Origin: Salisaeta longa DSM 21114
GTDB lineage: Bacteria; Bacteroidota; Rhodothermia; Rhodothermales; Salinibacteraceae
Direction: 5' to 3'
Assembly (NCBI RefSeq): GCF_000419585.1
Contig: NZ_ATTH01000001.1
Location: 1,138,005-1,202,004 of the forward strand
Length of the DNA stretch: 64,000 bases
Below the pieces are notes generated by a model. The model saw only the letters and a program-made list of their open reading frames with translations. It was not told where the DNA came from and ran no database searches. The translations under genes were made by a program, and so were the position numbers. This document shows positions 8,576 to 17,813 of the stretch, in pieces. Every line of letters starts with the position of its first letter. The first letter of the stretch is position 1.

Positions 8576-10048
8576 TTAGTAGGCCTTCGCAAACAGCACG
8601 CGGCCCTCGGATGGCTTGCCCGTGACCATGTCGGTGCCCGGCGTCTCATCACGGTCGAACGGGATGCAGCGAATGGTCGCCCCCGTCTCGTCCTGAATGC
8701 GGGCCTCGGTTTCGGGCGTGCCATCCCACGGCGCCCACACAAAACCGCCCTCGTCTTCAATAACCGCCTGGAACGTCTCGTAGTCGTCCACGGTCGTCGT
8801 CTGCTCCGCCTGCCGCTCCCGCGCGTCGGCCAGCAGATCGTCCTGGATCGTCTCCAGGAGATCCTTGATGCGCTGCGCCAGGCCGTCCTGCGGCACAATG
8901 TCTTTCGTGCGCGTATCGCGGCGGGCCAGCTCCACGTTGTTGTTTTCCAGGTCGCGCGGCCCAATTCCTAGCCGCACCGGCACGCCCTGCAGCTCGTATT
9001 CGGCAAACTTCCACCCCGGCTTCTGGGCATCGCTGGCATCCAGCTTTACGGAAATGCCCGCGTCGGAGAGCTCCTGCTCGATGCGCTCACAAGCCTCCAG
9101 CACCTTCGCGCGCTGCGCGTCGTTGAAGTAGATAGGCACGATCACGACTTGACGCGGCGCAAGCTTCGGCGGTAGCACGAGGCCCTGGTCGTCGGAGTGC
9201 GTCATGATGAGCCCGCCGATCAGCCGGGTAGAGACGCCCCACGACGTGGCCCACACATATTCCTGCTCGTTGTTTTCGTTGGTGAACGTGCAGTCGAACG
9301 CCCTGGCAAAGTTTTGCCCCAGGAAGTGACTGGTGCCGGCCTGCAGCGCCTTGCCGTCTTGCATGAGCGCCTCGATGCACAGCGTATCCACGGCCCCAGG
9401 AAAGCGCTCGCTCTCCGTCTTGTGCCCGCGGATCACCGGCATCGCCATGTACTCTTCGGCAAACGTGGCATACACATCGAGCATGCGTTCGGCCTCTTCC
9501 ACCGCCTCCTCGCGGGTGGCGTGCGCGGTGTGGCCCTCCTGCCAGAGAAACTCGGCCGTGCGCAAGAACAGACGCGGACGCATCTCCCACCGCACCACGT
9601 TGGCCCACTGGTTGTACAGGAGCGGCAGGTCGCGGTACGACTGAATCCAGTCGCCGTACGTGTCCCAAATGATCGTCTCGGAGGTAGGGCGCACGATATA
9701 GTTTTCGCCGAGCTTCGACGCCGGATCGGGGATCAGATTGCCGTCGTCATCGGTGGTGAGCCGCGAGTGAGTGACCACCGCGCACTCCTTGGCAAAGCCT
9801 TCCACGTGCTCCGCTTCGCGCGCCATGAAGCGCTCGGGGATAAAGATTGGGAAGTAGAAGTTTTCGTGGCCCGTGTCTTTAAACATACCGTCGAGCGCAT
9901 CTCGCATGTTTTCCCACAGCGCCATGCCGTTGGGACGAATAATCATGCAGCCGCGCGCAGGCGAGTTGTCCGCTAGCTTTCCTTTACGAACGACGTCGTT
10001 GTACCATTGCGAGTAGTCATCGGCGCGGGGGGTTACGGCGTTGGCCAT
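8576..10048 (-). CDS. proS: Prolyl-tRNA synthetase, archaeal/eukaryotic-type (short form)
   Basis: A 490-residue class II aminoacyl-tRNA synthetase that charges tRNA-Pro in the cytosol. The N-terminus shows the motif 1 region ([19 protein letters not shown]), motif 2 [17 protein letters not shown] (about 160) and motif 3 [19 protein letters not shown] (about 272). The anticodon-binding domain follows, then a C-terminal domain ending in a Tyr. There is no inserted editing domain, so it belongs to the short prokaryote 3/archaeal-type ProRS common in Bacteroidota and Thermus. A TTG four codons upstream (10060) is possible, but ATG 10048 was chosen. Convergent with the monooxygenase gene and divergent from the Tyr-rich lipoprotein. 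Confidence 0.95.
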   Translation of the reverse strand: MANAVTPRADDYSQWYNDVVRKGKLADNSPARGCMIIRPNGMALWENMRDALDGMFKDTGHENFYFPIFIPERFMAREAEHVEGFAKECAVVTHSRLTTDDDGNLIPDPASKLGENYIVRPTSETIIWDTYGDWIQSYRDLPLLYNQWANVVRWEMRPRLFLRTAEFLWQEGHTAHATREEAVEEAERMLDVYATFAEEYMAMPVIRGHKTESERFPGAVDTLCIEALMQDGKALQAGTSHFLGQNFARAFDCTFTNENNEQEYVWATSWGVSTRLIGGLIMTHSDDQGLVLPPKLAPRQVVIVPIYFNDAQRAKVLEACERIEQELSDAGISVKLDASDAQKPGWKFAEYELQGVPVRLGIGPRDLENNNVELARRDTRTKDIVPQDGLAQRIKDLLETIQDDLLADARERQAEQTTTVDDYETFQAVIEDEGGFVWAPWDGTPETEARIQDETGATIRCIPFDRDETPGTDMVTGKPSEGRVLFAKAY

Positions 10049-10190
10049 GCGTTTGAACAAGGTGGGTCATGAGAACGGAGAATGTTACGCTTTGCCGACT
10101 TCTTTCGGCTAAAGACGTGAGCCACCCCAAAGTATAGGGGCGCTGCAGCTACGATTGCAACGGGCACGCGCTCGCCACTCGCGGTGGCCG

Positions 10191-10207
10191 ATGTTCTTTC
10201 CGAACAT
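10191..10207. promoter_or_regulatory. Short dyad in the proS/lipoprotein divergent region
   Basis: ATGTTC-TTTCC-GAACAT is a perfect 6-bp inverted repeat with a 5-base spacer, about 140 bases upstream of proS and 57 upstream of the lipoprotein start. It could be an operator, but such dyads also occur by chance. Confidence 0.25.
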
Positions 10208-10264
10208 TTAGCGAAGCAGCCTGTTATAGCTGCAAAGAATAAATTAATAGACCCGGGGCAAGCC

Positions 10265-11749
10265 ATGACGTCCATGCCGCAGTACCTACGTGTTGTCGCG
10301 TTCCTTGTCGTTTCTGTAGCGCTTACCGGATGCTACACGCAGCTGTCGAGCGTGGATCGGGCGCCGTCGTCGCCTACATACAGCGACCGCAGCGCCGTGC
10401 CTCCGAGCGGTGATAGGGGGGCCACCGATCGCAACAACCAGCGCCCGCGTCAATCTGCTCCGATGACCGACCCGCTCGTCACCGGCGACCCGGCCACGGA
10501 TGCCTACGACGTGTACTTTAGCCGATCGATGGGTGCAATCTCGGAGGCGGAGTATCGCGAACAGATCCGCTTCCTGGGCCGCTACTACTACGCCGACTCG
10601 GAGTTCTTCTACGCGTGGTTTGGAGACCCGTGGTTTGTCGATCCGTACTGGGATCCGTACGTTCCGCGCTCCACGTTCTACATGGCGTTTCACGATGCCC
10701 GCGTTCATAACTTTTGGAACGTGCGCTACGGCATAAGCCTCTACACACGCCCCTTCTCGTTTGGCTTTGCGTATGGATACAGCTCGCCCTGGTACTACGA
10801 CCGGGGCCTGTACGGCATTGGGTATGCCGATGGCTACTACGATGGGTTCTATGACGGCTACTACGGCAACTATTACGACTCCTACTATGGAGGCTACTAC
10901 GCGCCGTATAGCGATCGGTACCGGACGCGCTACTATGCCCGCCGCTCCTACGACGATCGGACGTATCAGCCGCGCACGGACATTGGGCGCCAGAACTTGG
11001 ACGGGCGCCGGGCGACCGACGACCCGGTGCGCCGACCGATTGCAGACCGCGACATTGACCGCCGCATGGATAGTGGGCGCCGCGATGGAGACGATAATCG
11101 GGGCCGCGTGGGCCGTGCGCCGGCGCGCCGCGACGTGCCGCAGCGGTCTCCCGTAGGCCGACGCGACGACAACGACAATCCACGCACCGGCCGGGGCACT
11201 GCGCCGCGTACGGGCCGGGGCGAAGCGCCTGCCCGCCGCAAGCCCCTGGAGCGCCCGCGTCCGCAGCCGCCCACCAATGATGATCCGCGCACGGGCCGCG
11301 ACCGCACCGGGCGCGGGGCCGCCGGCGACACCGGCCACCGCTCCGACGACGACACGCGCACGATTCGCTTGCCCGACCGCGAGCGTACCATCGACTTCTC
11401 ACGAGTCCAGGTACGCGTTCCGGACTTCAACTCCGTCGACGCGGCCGAGCGCTACTACTACCGGCAGTACGACCGGAGGCATTACGATCGCTATGAGCGG
11501 CGACGCCCCTCCTTCTTCCGGCACGCCAACGGCCGCTACCGCGGCTATGACGGCTCCCGAAGCGCACGAACAGATCGCGCGCGGCGCTCGTCTGGACGCG
11601 ATTACGATTACTCTCGCAACCGCTCTTCGCAGCGGTCATCACGCAGCAGCGGACGGCGCACCGTACAGCGTGATGACAATAACGCCTCGCGCGGCGGCAG
11701 CCGACGCGATACGTCCTCACGCGGGCGCACCGGCCGCGATGACGGCTAG
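10265..11749 (+). CDS. Tyr-rich/Arg-rich low-complexity lipoprotein
   Basis: A 494-residue protein of unknown function with very biased composition. ATG 10265 (or 10274) opens a signal peptide with lipobox ALTGC at about residue 22. Residues about 90-220 are aromatic and contain repeated D-G-Y-Y / Y-Y-D-G/S units. From about residue 230 to the end the protein is Arg/Asp/Thr/Gly-rich, with recurrent PRTGR, TGRG and RRD segments and many Ser-Arg pairs in the last 70 residues. It has no recognised enzyme motif. The basic tail is unusual in a genome whose proteins are mostly acidic. Likely a surface or envelope-attached structural or adhesive protein, by inference from lipobox and composition. 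A GC-rich hairpin follows the stop. Function unassigned. Confidence 0.65.
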   Translation: MTSMPQYLRVVAFLVVSVALTGCYTQLSSVDRAPSSPTYSDRSAVPPSGDRGATDRNNQRPRQSAPMTDPLVTGDPATDAYDVYFSRSMGAISEAEYREQIRFLGRYYYADSEFFYAWFGDPWFVDPYWDPYVPRSTFYMAFHDARVHNFWNVRYGISLYTRPFSFGFAYGYSSPWYYDRGLYGIGYADGYYDGFYDGYYGNYYDSYYGGYYAPYSDRYRTRYYARRSYDDRTYQPRTDIGRQNLDGRRATDDPVRRPIADRDIDRRMDSGRRDGDDNRGRVGRAPARRDVPQRSPVGRRDDNDNPRTGRGTAPRTGRGEAPARRKPLERPRPQPPTNDDPRTGRDRTGRGAAGDTGHRSDDDTRTIRLPDRERTIDFSRVQVRVPDFNSVDAAERYYYRQYDRRHYDRYERRRPSFFRHANGRYRGYDGSRSARTDRARRSSGRDYDYSRNRSSQRSSRSSGRRTVQRDDNNASRGGSRRDTSSRGRTGRDDG

Positions 11750-11805
11750 CGCGAATGCGCGCCCAACAACAATGCACGCCTAACAACAACGTCCGTGCAA
11801 CCCGC

Positions 11806-11841
11806 GCGCCCCGGTCGGCCGTTTGGCTTTGACCGGGGCGC
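11806..11841 (+). terminator. GC-rich hairpin after the Tyr-rich lipoprotein gene
   Basis: GCGCCCCGGTC (11806-11816) and GACCGGGGCGC (11831-11841) form a perfect 11-bp stem with a 14-base loop, 57 bases after the stop. There is no T-run, so it may act as a weak terminator or an mRNA stabiliser. Confidence 0.45.
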
Positions 11842-11925
11842 TGCTATGTGGTGCTGGCGTGAACCCTCCACCACTGGCGGCGTTCATGGCTATCCACTGG
11901 CGCTTTGTGAACCGTCCGCTTCCCC

Positions 11926-14163
11926 ATGATCCACGCTTCTTCTATCCTCGAGCGCGACGACCTGGATGTCGACCCGACCTACGAGGATGCGCTCCAAGAT
12001 TTGCTCGTGGCCTGTCGTACGCATCTCCCGGTGGTCGACGAGGATCGCATCCGCCGGGCGTTCGCCATTAGCTACTGGGCCCACCGCAACGACTGGCGGG
12101 CGTCGGGCGAGCGCTACGTCAGCCACCCGCTCGCTGTCGCACGCATCGTGGCCGAAGACATTGGGCTGGACGACATGAGCGTGGCGGCGGCGCTCCTGCA
12201 CGACGTGGTTGAAGACACCGAGGTGTCCCTCGACTTCATCCGCGAGGAGTTTGGCGAGACGATGGAAACCATCATCGACGGGCTCACCAAAATCAGTGGC
12301 GTTTTTTCTAGTCGCGAGCTGGGCCAGGCCGAGAACGTGCGCAAGCTCATGCTGTCGATGGCCGCCGACCTGCGCGTCATCCTTGTGAAGTTTGCCGACC
12401 GCCTGCACAACATGCGCACCATCGAGGCGCTCCCCCGCGAGAAGCAGCTCCGCAAAGCCAGCGAAACCATGGAGCTGTTCGCGCCGCTGGCGCACCGGTT
12501 CGGGCTCTATCCGGTAAAAAGCGAGATGGAAGACCTTTCGCTGAAGGTGCTTGACCCCGATGCGTACCACCACATTACGGCCTACCTGGAGCGCATGGCC
12601 GAGGAACGCGAGGCCTACATCCACCGCTTCATCGAGCCGCTGCGCGACCAACTGACCAGCGACGGCTTCACCGCAGAAATCTACGGGCGGGTGAAAAACA
12701 TCACGTCCATCCATCGCAAGATGAAGCGGCAAAACAAGCCGCTCGACGAAATCTACGACATCTTTGCCATCCGCATCGTGCTCGACGGCGACGCCGGCAA
12801 GGAAGACTGCTGGCGGGTGTACTCCATCGTAACGGACCTGTACAAGCCGCTGCCGGAGCGCTTTCGCGACTTCATCTCGGTGCCCAAGGGCAACGGCTAC
12901 CAGAGCCTGCACACGACCGTGCTGGGGCCCGGCGGACGACGCGTGGAGGTTCAAATTCGAACCCGCGAGATGCACGAGGTTGCCGAGAAGGGCGTGGCGG
13001 CCCACTGGAAGTACAAGGAGGGCAAAAAGAATGTGGATGAGGAGATGGAGCAATTCCTGGAATGGGTGCGCGACCTCCTCGAAAATCCGAAGCCGGAGCA
13101 AGCCACCGAGTTTGTAAAGGAATTTCGGCTCAACCTCTACGACGAGGAAATTTACGTCTTTACCCCAAAGGGCGACCTCATGACGCTGCCGCGCGGCGCG
13201 ACGCCCGTCGATTTTGCCTTTAAGGTGCATACCGAAGTGGGCATGCAGTGCATTGGGGCCAAGGTGAATGGCAAGATGGTGCCCCTCTCGCACGAGCTGC
13301 AAAGCGGCGATCAGGTGGAGGTCATCACATCGAAGAAGCAGCGGCCCAACCCCGACTGGATCAACTTCGTGGTGACGCACAAGGCGCGCAGCCAGGTGCG
13401 GCACTGGGCCAACGAGGAGCGCCGCAAAACCGCCGACCTGGGCCGCGAGATCTGGGAGAAAAAGGCCAGCCGCGCGCGCATCGAAATTAGCGACCAAGAC
13501 CTGCAGGACGTGGCCCACGAACTCAAATTTCCGGACCTGCAGCAGCTCTTCTACGAAATTGGAAGCGGCCTCTACGATCCCGAGGAGCTCATCGACCGCA
13601 TCAAAAACGGTCCGGGCGGCGAGACGCCCACCGATGATGGCATCCCCGACGAGCAATCGCTGCGCGAGCGCTACGAGAAATTTCTGGATGCTGCCAAAAC
13701 CACCGGCCAGCAGGCGTTGCTCATCGATGGGGAGCTGCAGACCGACATCGCCGTCAATTATGCGTCGTGCTGCAACCCCATTCCCGGCGACGAGGTGTTC
13801 GGCTTTGTGAGCAAAAGCGGCACCATCAACATCCATCGGTCCAACTGTGGCAACGCGCCCGACCTGCTCTCCAACCACCCCGACCGCATCCTGGATGTGG
13901 ATTGGAGCCGCCAAAAGGATGTGCAGTTCATCTCTGCGCTGCGCATCATGGGCGAGGATCGGGTGGCGATGGTGAACGACATCACCACCGTCATCTCCAA
14001 GAACTTGAAGACGAACATCCGTTCCATCACGATCGACTCGGAGGATGGCATCTTCTCGGGTACGGTGGTGCTGCACGTGAGCGACCTGGAGCACCTGCGC
14101 CGCTTGATGGAGCGCCTAAAGCGCATCGACGGCATCCACGGCGTGTACCGGTTTGAAGAATAA
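11926..14163 (+). CDS. rsh: Bifunctional (p)ppGpp synthetase/hydrolase, RelA/SpoT family
   Basis: A 745-residue long RSH protein, the usual full length. It has the hydrolase HD domain with HDVVEDTE (about 93-100). The synthetase domain shows YGRVKNITSIHRKM (about 252-266) and DIFAIRI. A TGS domain starts about 410 (FTPKGDLMTLPRGATPVDFAF), then a conserved Cys-Cys zinc-finger/helical region (ASCCNPIPGD, about 612) and a C-terminal ACT domain (about 670-745). Because the HD motif is intact, it is expected to both make and destroy (p)ppGpp, the stringent-response alarmone, while bound to ribosomes or free in the cytosol. No other RSH is visible in the window. Start ATG 11926 precedes the conserved helical N-terminus. 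It runs towards a small membrane protein gene 118 bases downstream. Confidence 0.95.
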   Translation: MIHASSILERDDLDVDPTYEDALQDLLVACRTHLPVVDEDRIRRAFAISYWAHRNDWRASGERYVSHPLAVARIVAEDIGLDDMSVAAALLHDVVEDTEVSLDFIREEFGETMETIIDGLTKISGVFSSRELGQAENVRKLMLSMAADLRVILVKFADRLHNMRTIEALPREKQLRKASETMELFAPLAHRFGLYPVKSEMEDLSLKVLDPDAYHHITAYLERMAEEREAYIHRFIEPLRDQLTSDGFTAEIYGRVKNITSIHRKMKRQNKPLDEIYDIFAIRIVLDGDAGKEDCWRVYSIVTDLYKPLPERFRDFISVPKGNGYQSLHTTVLGPGGRRVEVQIRTREMHEVAEKGVAAHWKYKEGKKNVDEEMEQFLEWVRDLLENPKPEQATEFVKEFRLNLYDEEIYVFTPKGDLMTLPRGATPVDFAFKVHTEVGMQCIGAKVNGKMVPLSHELQSGDQVEVITSKKQRPNPDWINFVVTHKARSQVRHWANEERRKTADLGREIWEKKASRARIEISDQDLQDVAHELKFPDLQQLFYEIGSGLYDPEELIDRIKNGPGGETPTDDGIPDEQSLRERYEKFLDAAKTTGQQALLIDGELQTDIAVNYASCCNPIPGDEVFGFVSKSGTINIHRSNCGNAPDLLSNHPDRILDVDWSRQKDVQFISALRIMGEDRVAMVNDITTVISKNLKTNIRSITIDSEDGIFSGTVVLHVSDLEHLRRLMERLKRIDGIHGVYRFEE

Positions 14164-14281
14164 TGGAGCCCCGCGGCGGCCGCGGCTGGCGCGGGATCTA
14201 TTGGGGCTTGTGAACGGTGTTATTGAGGCCTGAGCGGTGCGCTACAGGCTTCGGGGTTTGTTCGAAAAACGAAGACGCTTC

Positions 14282-14548
14282 ATGTCGGAAGAAGCCACAG
14301 GCAACGTCGACCGCTCGTGGCGCCGCTGGGTATTCGGCGCGGCGCTCGTCATCTTTCTCGCGCTCTTGCTGAGCCAGGTCGTCAATCCGTTCCCCAACCA
14401 GCCGTACACCGAGGTGCCACACGGCGGCCACACGCACTACGTGCCAAAGGATCGTGATCCGGCCATCCCGCTCGGCGACTTTCCCACCAGCCCGCCCGGC
14501 CCCAACGAGCAAATCACGCCGCAAGGGCAGGTGGTGCCCAAACGGTAA
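14282..14548 (+). CDS. Small single-pass membrane protein, unknown
   Basis: An 88-residue protein from ATG 14282. It has a short charged N-terminus, one transmembrane segment (about 18-36, VFGAALVIFLALLLSQVV), then a Pro/His/Gly-rich tail with HGGHTHYVP and a Pro-rich end. The His cluster could bind metal, but this is speculative. An upstream GTG at 14237 in the same frame would add 15 basic residues; ATG was preferred. The gene follows rsh and is convergent with the SirB1-like gene. I do not recognise the family. Confidence 0.55.
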   Translation: MSEEATGNVDRSWRRWVFGAALVIFLALLLSQVVNPFPNQPYTEVPHGGHTHYVPKDRDPAIPLGDFPTSPPGPNEQITPQGQVVPKR

Positions 14549-14598
14549 CCCATCGGGTGCTGAAGGGCCCGGCGTGGATCACAGATGTGCCGCGAGCG

Positions 14599-15450
14599 CT
14601 ATTCCAGCCGCGCCACATCCGGATCGTACGGCGCCATCAGCGCCCGCAGGTCGCGCGTCATCCGCGGCTGATCGTTCTCTTGCGCGATGATCAGCAGGTT
14701 GCGCGCCATCCGCAGCACAATAGCCTGCGGATCGGCCGCTTGGAAGTGCTCGGCCGTAGGCTCGACGCCGGCTTGCACCAAAAAGCGCATGCACGCCTGC
14801 TGCGTGACGCGCTCGCCCTCGCTGAAGGGGTCGAAAAACGCATCGCCGCCCGGCCCCATGTACTTCACGAGGAAGTGCGCCGGGAGGTTGACGCCGTACA
14901 CCGGTACGTTGAGCCGCTGCGCCACGAGCAAGAAGAGCACCGACAGGCTGATGGGGATGCCGAGCTGGCGGTCGAGCACCCGGTTGATGTAGCTGTTGTT
15001 GGCGTCGAAGTAGTGGCGCCGGTTGCCCTGAAAGCCTTGCTCGTCAAACAGAAACCGTGCGATGATCGCGGCCCGCCGCACGCCCTGCGCCTGCTCGACC
15101 CGCGGCCGCACCGCCTCGGCGAGACGGTCGAGGCGCTGCTGATACGCGCCGATGTCGAGGTCGGGAAAGCGATAGAGCGCGAGCAAAAACGTCGCCCGCT
15201 CCAGGTCCACCGGCGCCTGCTCCATCACCGCGTGCCAGGCGTCGCGCACCGACTGCCAGTGCAGCCGCCGGGCCAGCGCCTCCACCCGATCGGCCAACCC
15301 GGCATCGACACGCTCGCGGGCGGCGCGCAGGGCCGGCAGCGCCGCGCGGCCCAGCTCGTTGAACCGCGCCTCTACGGCCTCCTGCACGGCCCGGTCGCTG
15401 TCGTCGAGGAGGGCGATGAGGGCTTCAAGTTCGGAGGAGGAAACAGACAT
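14599..15450 (-). CDS. SirB1/transglutaminase-like family protein
   Basis: A 283-residue protein of the SirB1 (Transglut_core2) type. The conserved core includes RRHYFDANNSYINRVLDR, then LGIPISLSVLFLLVAQRL, VYGVNLPAHFLVKY and FFDPFSEG (about 145-225), the classical SirB1 string with the NSYIN, GIPISLS and NLPGHFLV elements; here the last reads NLPAHFLV. The N-terminal 110 residues are helical, HEAT-like. Family members resemble transglutaminases but lack proof of activity; a Cys nucleophile is not obvious in the core here, so it is probably non-enzymatic. ATG 15450 was chosen; the open frame further upstream overlaps no conserved domain. It lies downstream of pruA on the same strand, 38 bases away. 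Confidence 0.75.
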   Translation of the reverse strand: MSVSSSELEALIALLDDSDRAVQEAVEARFNELGRAALPALRAARERVDAGLADRVEALARRLHWQSVRDAWHAVMEQAPVDLERATFLLALYRFPDLDIGAYQQRLDRLAEAVRPRVEQAQGVRRAAIIARFLFDEQGFQGNRRHYFDANNSYINRVLDRQLGIPISLSVLFLLVAQRLNVPVYGVNLPAHFLVKYMGPGGDAFFDPFSEGERVTQQACMRFLVQAGVEPTAEHFQAADPQAIVLRMARNLLIIAQENDQPRMTRDLRALMAPYDPDVARLE

Positions 15451-15488
15451 AGCCGCCTGTGGGGGCTGTCGAATGATGCCGGAAGGGG

Positions 15489-17129
15489 CTACGCAGCGTC
15501 CGGTGCGTTCCACGGATAGCTGTAGTGCGTAGCCGGCGTAAACGTCTCTTTGATCGCGCGCGGCGAGACCCAGCGGACCAGGTTGAGCCACGAGCCGGCC
15601 TTGTCGTTGGTGCCCGAGCGGCGCGCCCCGCCAAAGGGCTGCTGCCCGACCACGGCGCCCGTGGGCTTGTCGTTGATGTAGAAGTTGCCCGCGGCCTGTT
15701 CCAGGCGGTCCATCGCCTGACGAATGACCGCGCGGTCGCGTGCAAAAATGGCCCCCGTGAGTGCATACGGCGACGTCTCGTCCACAAGATCAAGCGTTCC
15801 CGCAAAATCGTCGTCCGGGTACACGTAGACGGTCGTCACCGGACCGAAGATTTCTTCTTCCATCGTGGCGTAGTGCGGATCGTGCGCCTGAATGACGGTG
15901 GGTTCGATGAAGTAGCCGTCACTGTCGTCGTACGCGCCGCCCATGATAATCTCGGCATCGTCGCTGGCCGCCGCCGCATCGATGTACGCCGTGATCTCGT
16001 CGAACGCGCGCTGATCAATCACGGCGTTCACGAAGTTCGTGAAGTCCTCTGGCGGCCCGGTGGTGATGGTGTCGAGCTGCGCGGCCACCTCCGCACGAAT
16101 CTCCGGCCAGATGGACGCCGGCATGTACAGCCGCGACGAGGCGGAGCACTTTTGGCCCTGGTATTCAAAGCTGCCCCGCACGATGGCCGTGGCCACCGCA
16201 TCCACATCGGCGCTTGCATGCGCCACGATGAAGTCCTTGCCGCCCGTCTCGCCCACAATGGTGGGATAGGTGCGATAGGTGGGAAGGCGCTCCCCGATGG
16301 ACGACCAGAGGTGGTTGAACGTCCCGGCCGACCCCGTAAAGTGAAGCCCCGCGAAGTGCTCCGACGCCAGGGCCGGATCGCCCACATCGGCCCCGTTTTC
16401 GGCCGGCAAAAAGTTAATTACACCGTCCGGCAGGCCCGCTTCCTCCAGCAACTTGTAGAGAAAGTACGCCGCGTAGGTTGCCCGCTCCGAGGGCTTCCAC
16501 AACACCGTGTTGCCCATCAGCGCGGGGGCCGTGGGCAAGTTGCCCTGGATGGAGGTGAAGTTGAACGGCGTAACCGCCAGCACGAAGCCCTCCAGCGGGC
16601 GATACTGCATCTGGTTCCACGCTGCGCCGGGGCTGTTGGGCTGCTCGGCGTAGAGCTGCTCGGCATAGTGCACGTTGAAGCGGAAAAAGTCGATCAGCTC
16701 GCACGCCGCGTCTATCTCGGCCTGATGCGCGTTTTTGCTTTGGCCCAGCATGGTGGCCGCGTTGAGCGTGTCGCGCCACGGACCCGCAAGCAGGTCGGCC
16801 GCGCGCAAAAAGATCGCAGCCCGGTCGGCAAAATCCATCGCCGCCCACTCGCCTTTCGCGGCTTGGGCCGCGTCAATGGCCTGCGCTACCTCATCGGCAC
16901 CGGCGTGGTGAAATTCGCCCAGCACGTGGCTATGCTCATGCGGCACCACCATCTCGGTCGTGGCCCCGGTAAACACCGCCTCGCCGCCAATGATGGCCGG
17001 CACGTCCACGCGTTGGCCGCGCAGTTCGCGGAGGCGCTGCTGTAAGGCGGCGCGCGCATCGCTACCGGGCGCATAGGCGCGCACCGGTTCGTTGGAGGGG
17101 GGCGGCGTGCTGGGGCGGGCGTTGGTCAT
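15489..17129 (-). CDS. pruA: L-glutamate gamma-semialdehyde (1-pyrroline-5-carboxylate) dehydrogenase
   Basis: A 546-residue NAD-dependent aldehyde dehydrogenase that oxidises glutamate semialdehyde to glutamate, the second step of proline catabolism. It has the ALDH signature elements: TPFNFTSIQGNL (cofactor and substrate region), GNTVLWKPSE, HFTGSAGTF, the general-base loop GETGGKDF (about 293) and the nucleophile loop QGQKCSASSR (Cys about 328), plus the C-terminal FGGARRSGTNDKAG found in P5CDHs. Length matches the monofunctional P5CDH family; no fused proline dehydrogenase domain. The gene starts at ATG 17129. No proline dehydrogenase is nearby. In a halophile this route may also help manage proline pools. 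Confidence 0.93.
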   Translation of the reverse strand: MTNARPSTPPPSNEPVRAYAPGSDARAALQQRLRELRGQRVDVPAIIGGEAVFTGATTEMVVPHEHSHVLGEFHHAGADEVAQAIDAAQAAKGEWAAMDFADRAAIFLRAADLLAGPWRDTLNAATMLGQSKNAHQAEIDAACELIDFFRFNVHYAEQLYAEQPNSPGAAWNQMQYRPLEGFVLAVTPFNFTSIQGNLPTAPALMGNTVLWKPSERATYAAYFLYKLLEEAGLPDGVINFLPAENGADVGDPALASEHFAGLHFTGSAGTFNHLWSSIGERLPTYRTYPTIVGETGGKDFIVAHASADVDAVATAIVRGSFEYQGQKCSASSRLYMPASIWPEIRAEVAAQLDTITTGPPEDFTNFVNAVIDQRAFDEITAYIDAAAASDDAEIIMGGAYDDSDGYFIEPTVIQAHDPHYATMEEEIFGPVTTVYVYPDDDFAGTLDLVDETSPYALTGAIFARDRAVIRQAMDRLEQAAGNFYINDKPTGAVVGQQPFGGARRSGTNDKAGSWLNLVRWVSPRAIKETFTPATHYSYPWNAPDAA

Positions 17130-17280
17130 AACAGGGTGGAAGGATAGAAATGAGAACGGATGACGAAACCATTACCGATGTACTTTGGCTGGAAGCGCTT
17201 GTTCGTCGAATACTGTGCACAGCCCCCCAAGGCAATCGCATCAATTTCAACGTCCCGCGCTCACATCGTTCGCTCGCAAT

Positions 17281-17490
17281 GGCACGAATGGTTGGCTGAA
17301 GGCTTAAACGTCGATGGTTCAAATGAGCGTTTGGGTGGAATTGCGCATCTGCACGCTCAACGCACAAAAAAAGCAGTATCCTCCTTGTCATCGCGAGGAA
17401 TGAACGCACGTGAATGACGCGGGGGCCGAAGGTCATGCCACTGGTGGGGCCGGAGGTCATACCCGTGGTACGATCTTCATGTACGAAGAC
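17281..17490 (-). repeat. Dispersed intergenic repeat, single inverted copy
   Basis: This is the reverse complement of the repeat family arrayed at 34.2-34.8 kb. The core GTCATCGCGAGGA lies at 17387-17399. Its flank (17281-17386) matches, inverted, the spacer of the array (for example the poly-A run and CTCAACGCAC next to it). The other side (17400-17490) carries the GGCCGAAGGTCAT segment, which is itself duplicated as two near-identical 25-base steps, and ends in the GATCTTCATGTAC element. Short frames inside it are repeat-derived. Confidence 0.75.
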
Positions 17491-17813
17491 ATACGCACGA
17501 CTGCGGATCTTGGCCCTTCCAAGAGGTACAGGGCCGCTGCATCAAAATTGCTTATTCGTGCTGGCGCCGTTCAGGAGTGATTTGCAAAACGACGACAGCA
17601 TGCCTCAGAAGCAGGAGCCGCCTTCGGAGCGCTCAGGGCGGATTCACGATTGCTCATGCAATTGCCCTGCACAGCCCCCGATTGGAACGGCACCCTTGGA
17701 AGCGGTTTCATAAGAACGCCTTTACAGTATGCCCCGTAGTTCCGATGCTGTAGGTGCACCGATGGCATAACCGCACACTTGTCAGACGCCCCACAGGCGG
17801 AGGGATTTCTTGC
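17491..17813 (+). other. Non-coding region upstream of fbp
   Basis: About 320 bases between the dispersed repeat and fbp. A possible hairpin CCGCC...GGCGG lies near 17620-17645. I see no gene, tRNA or clear promoter; it probably includes the fbp promoter. Confidence 0.3.

Noticed and set aside
11890-14094. A 734-codon open frame on the minus strand across rsh
   Set aside because: It is antisense to a well-supported RSH gene and has no domain; long antisense frames are common in high-GC DNA.
15525-17045. A 506-codon plus-strand frame across pruA
   Set aside because: Antisense shadow of the P5C dehydrogenase; Arg/Gly/His-rich and without motif.
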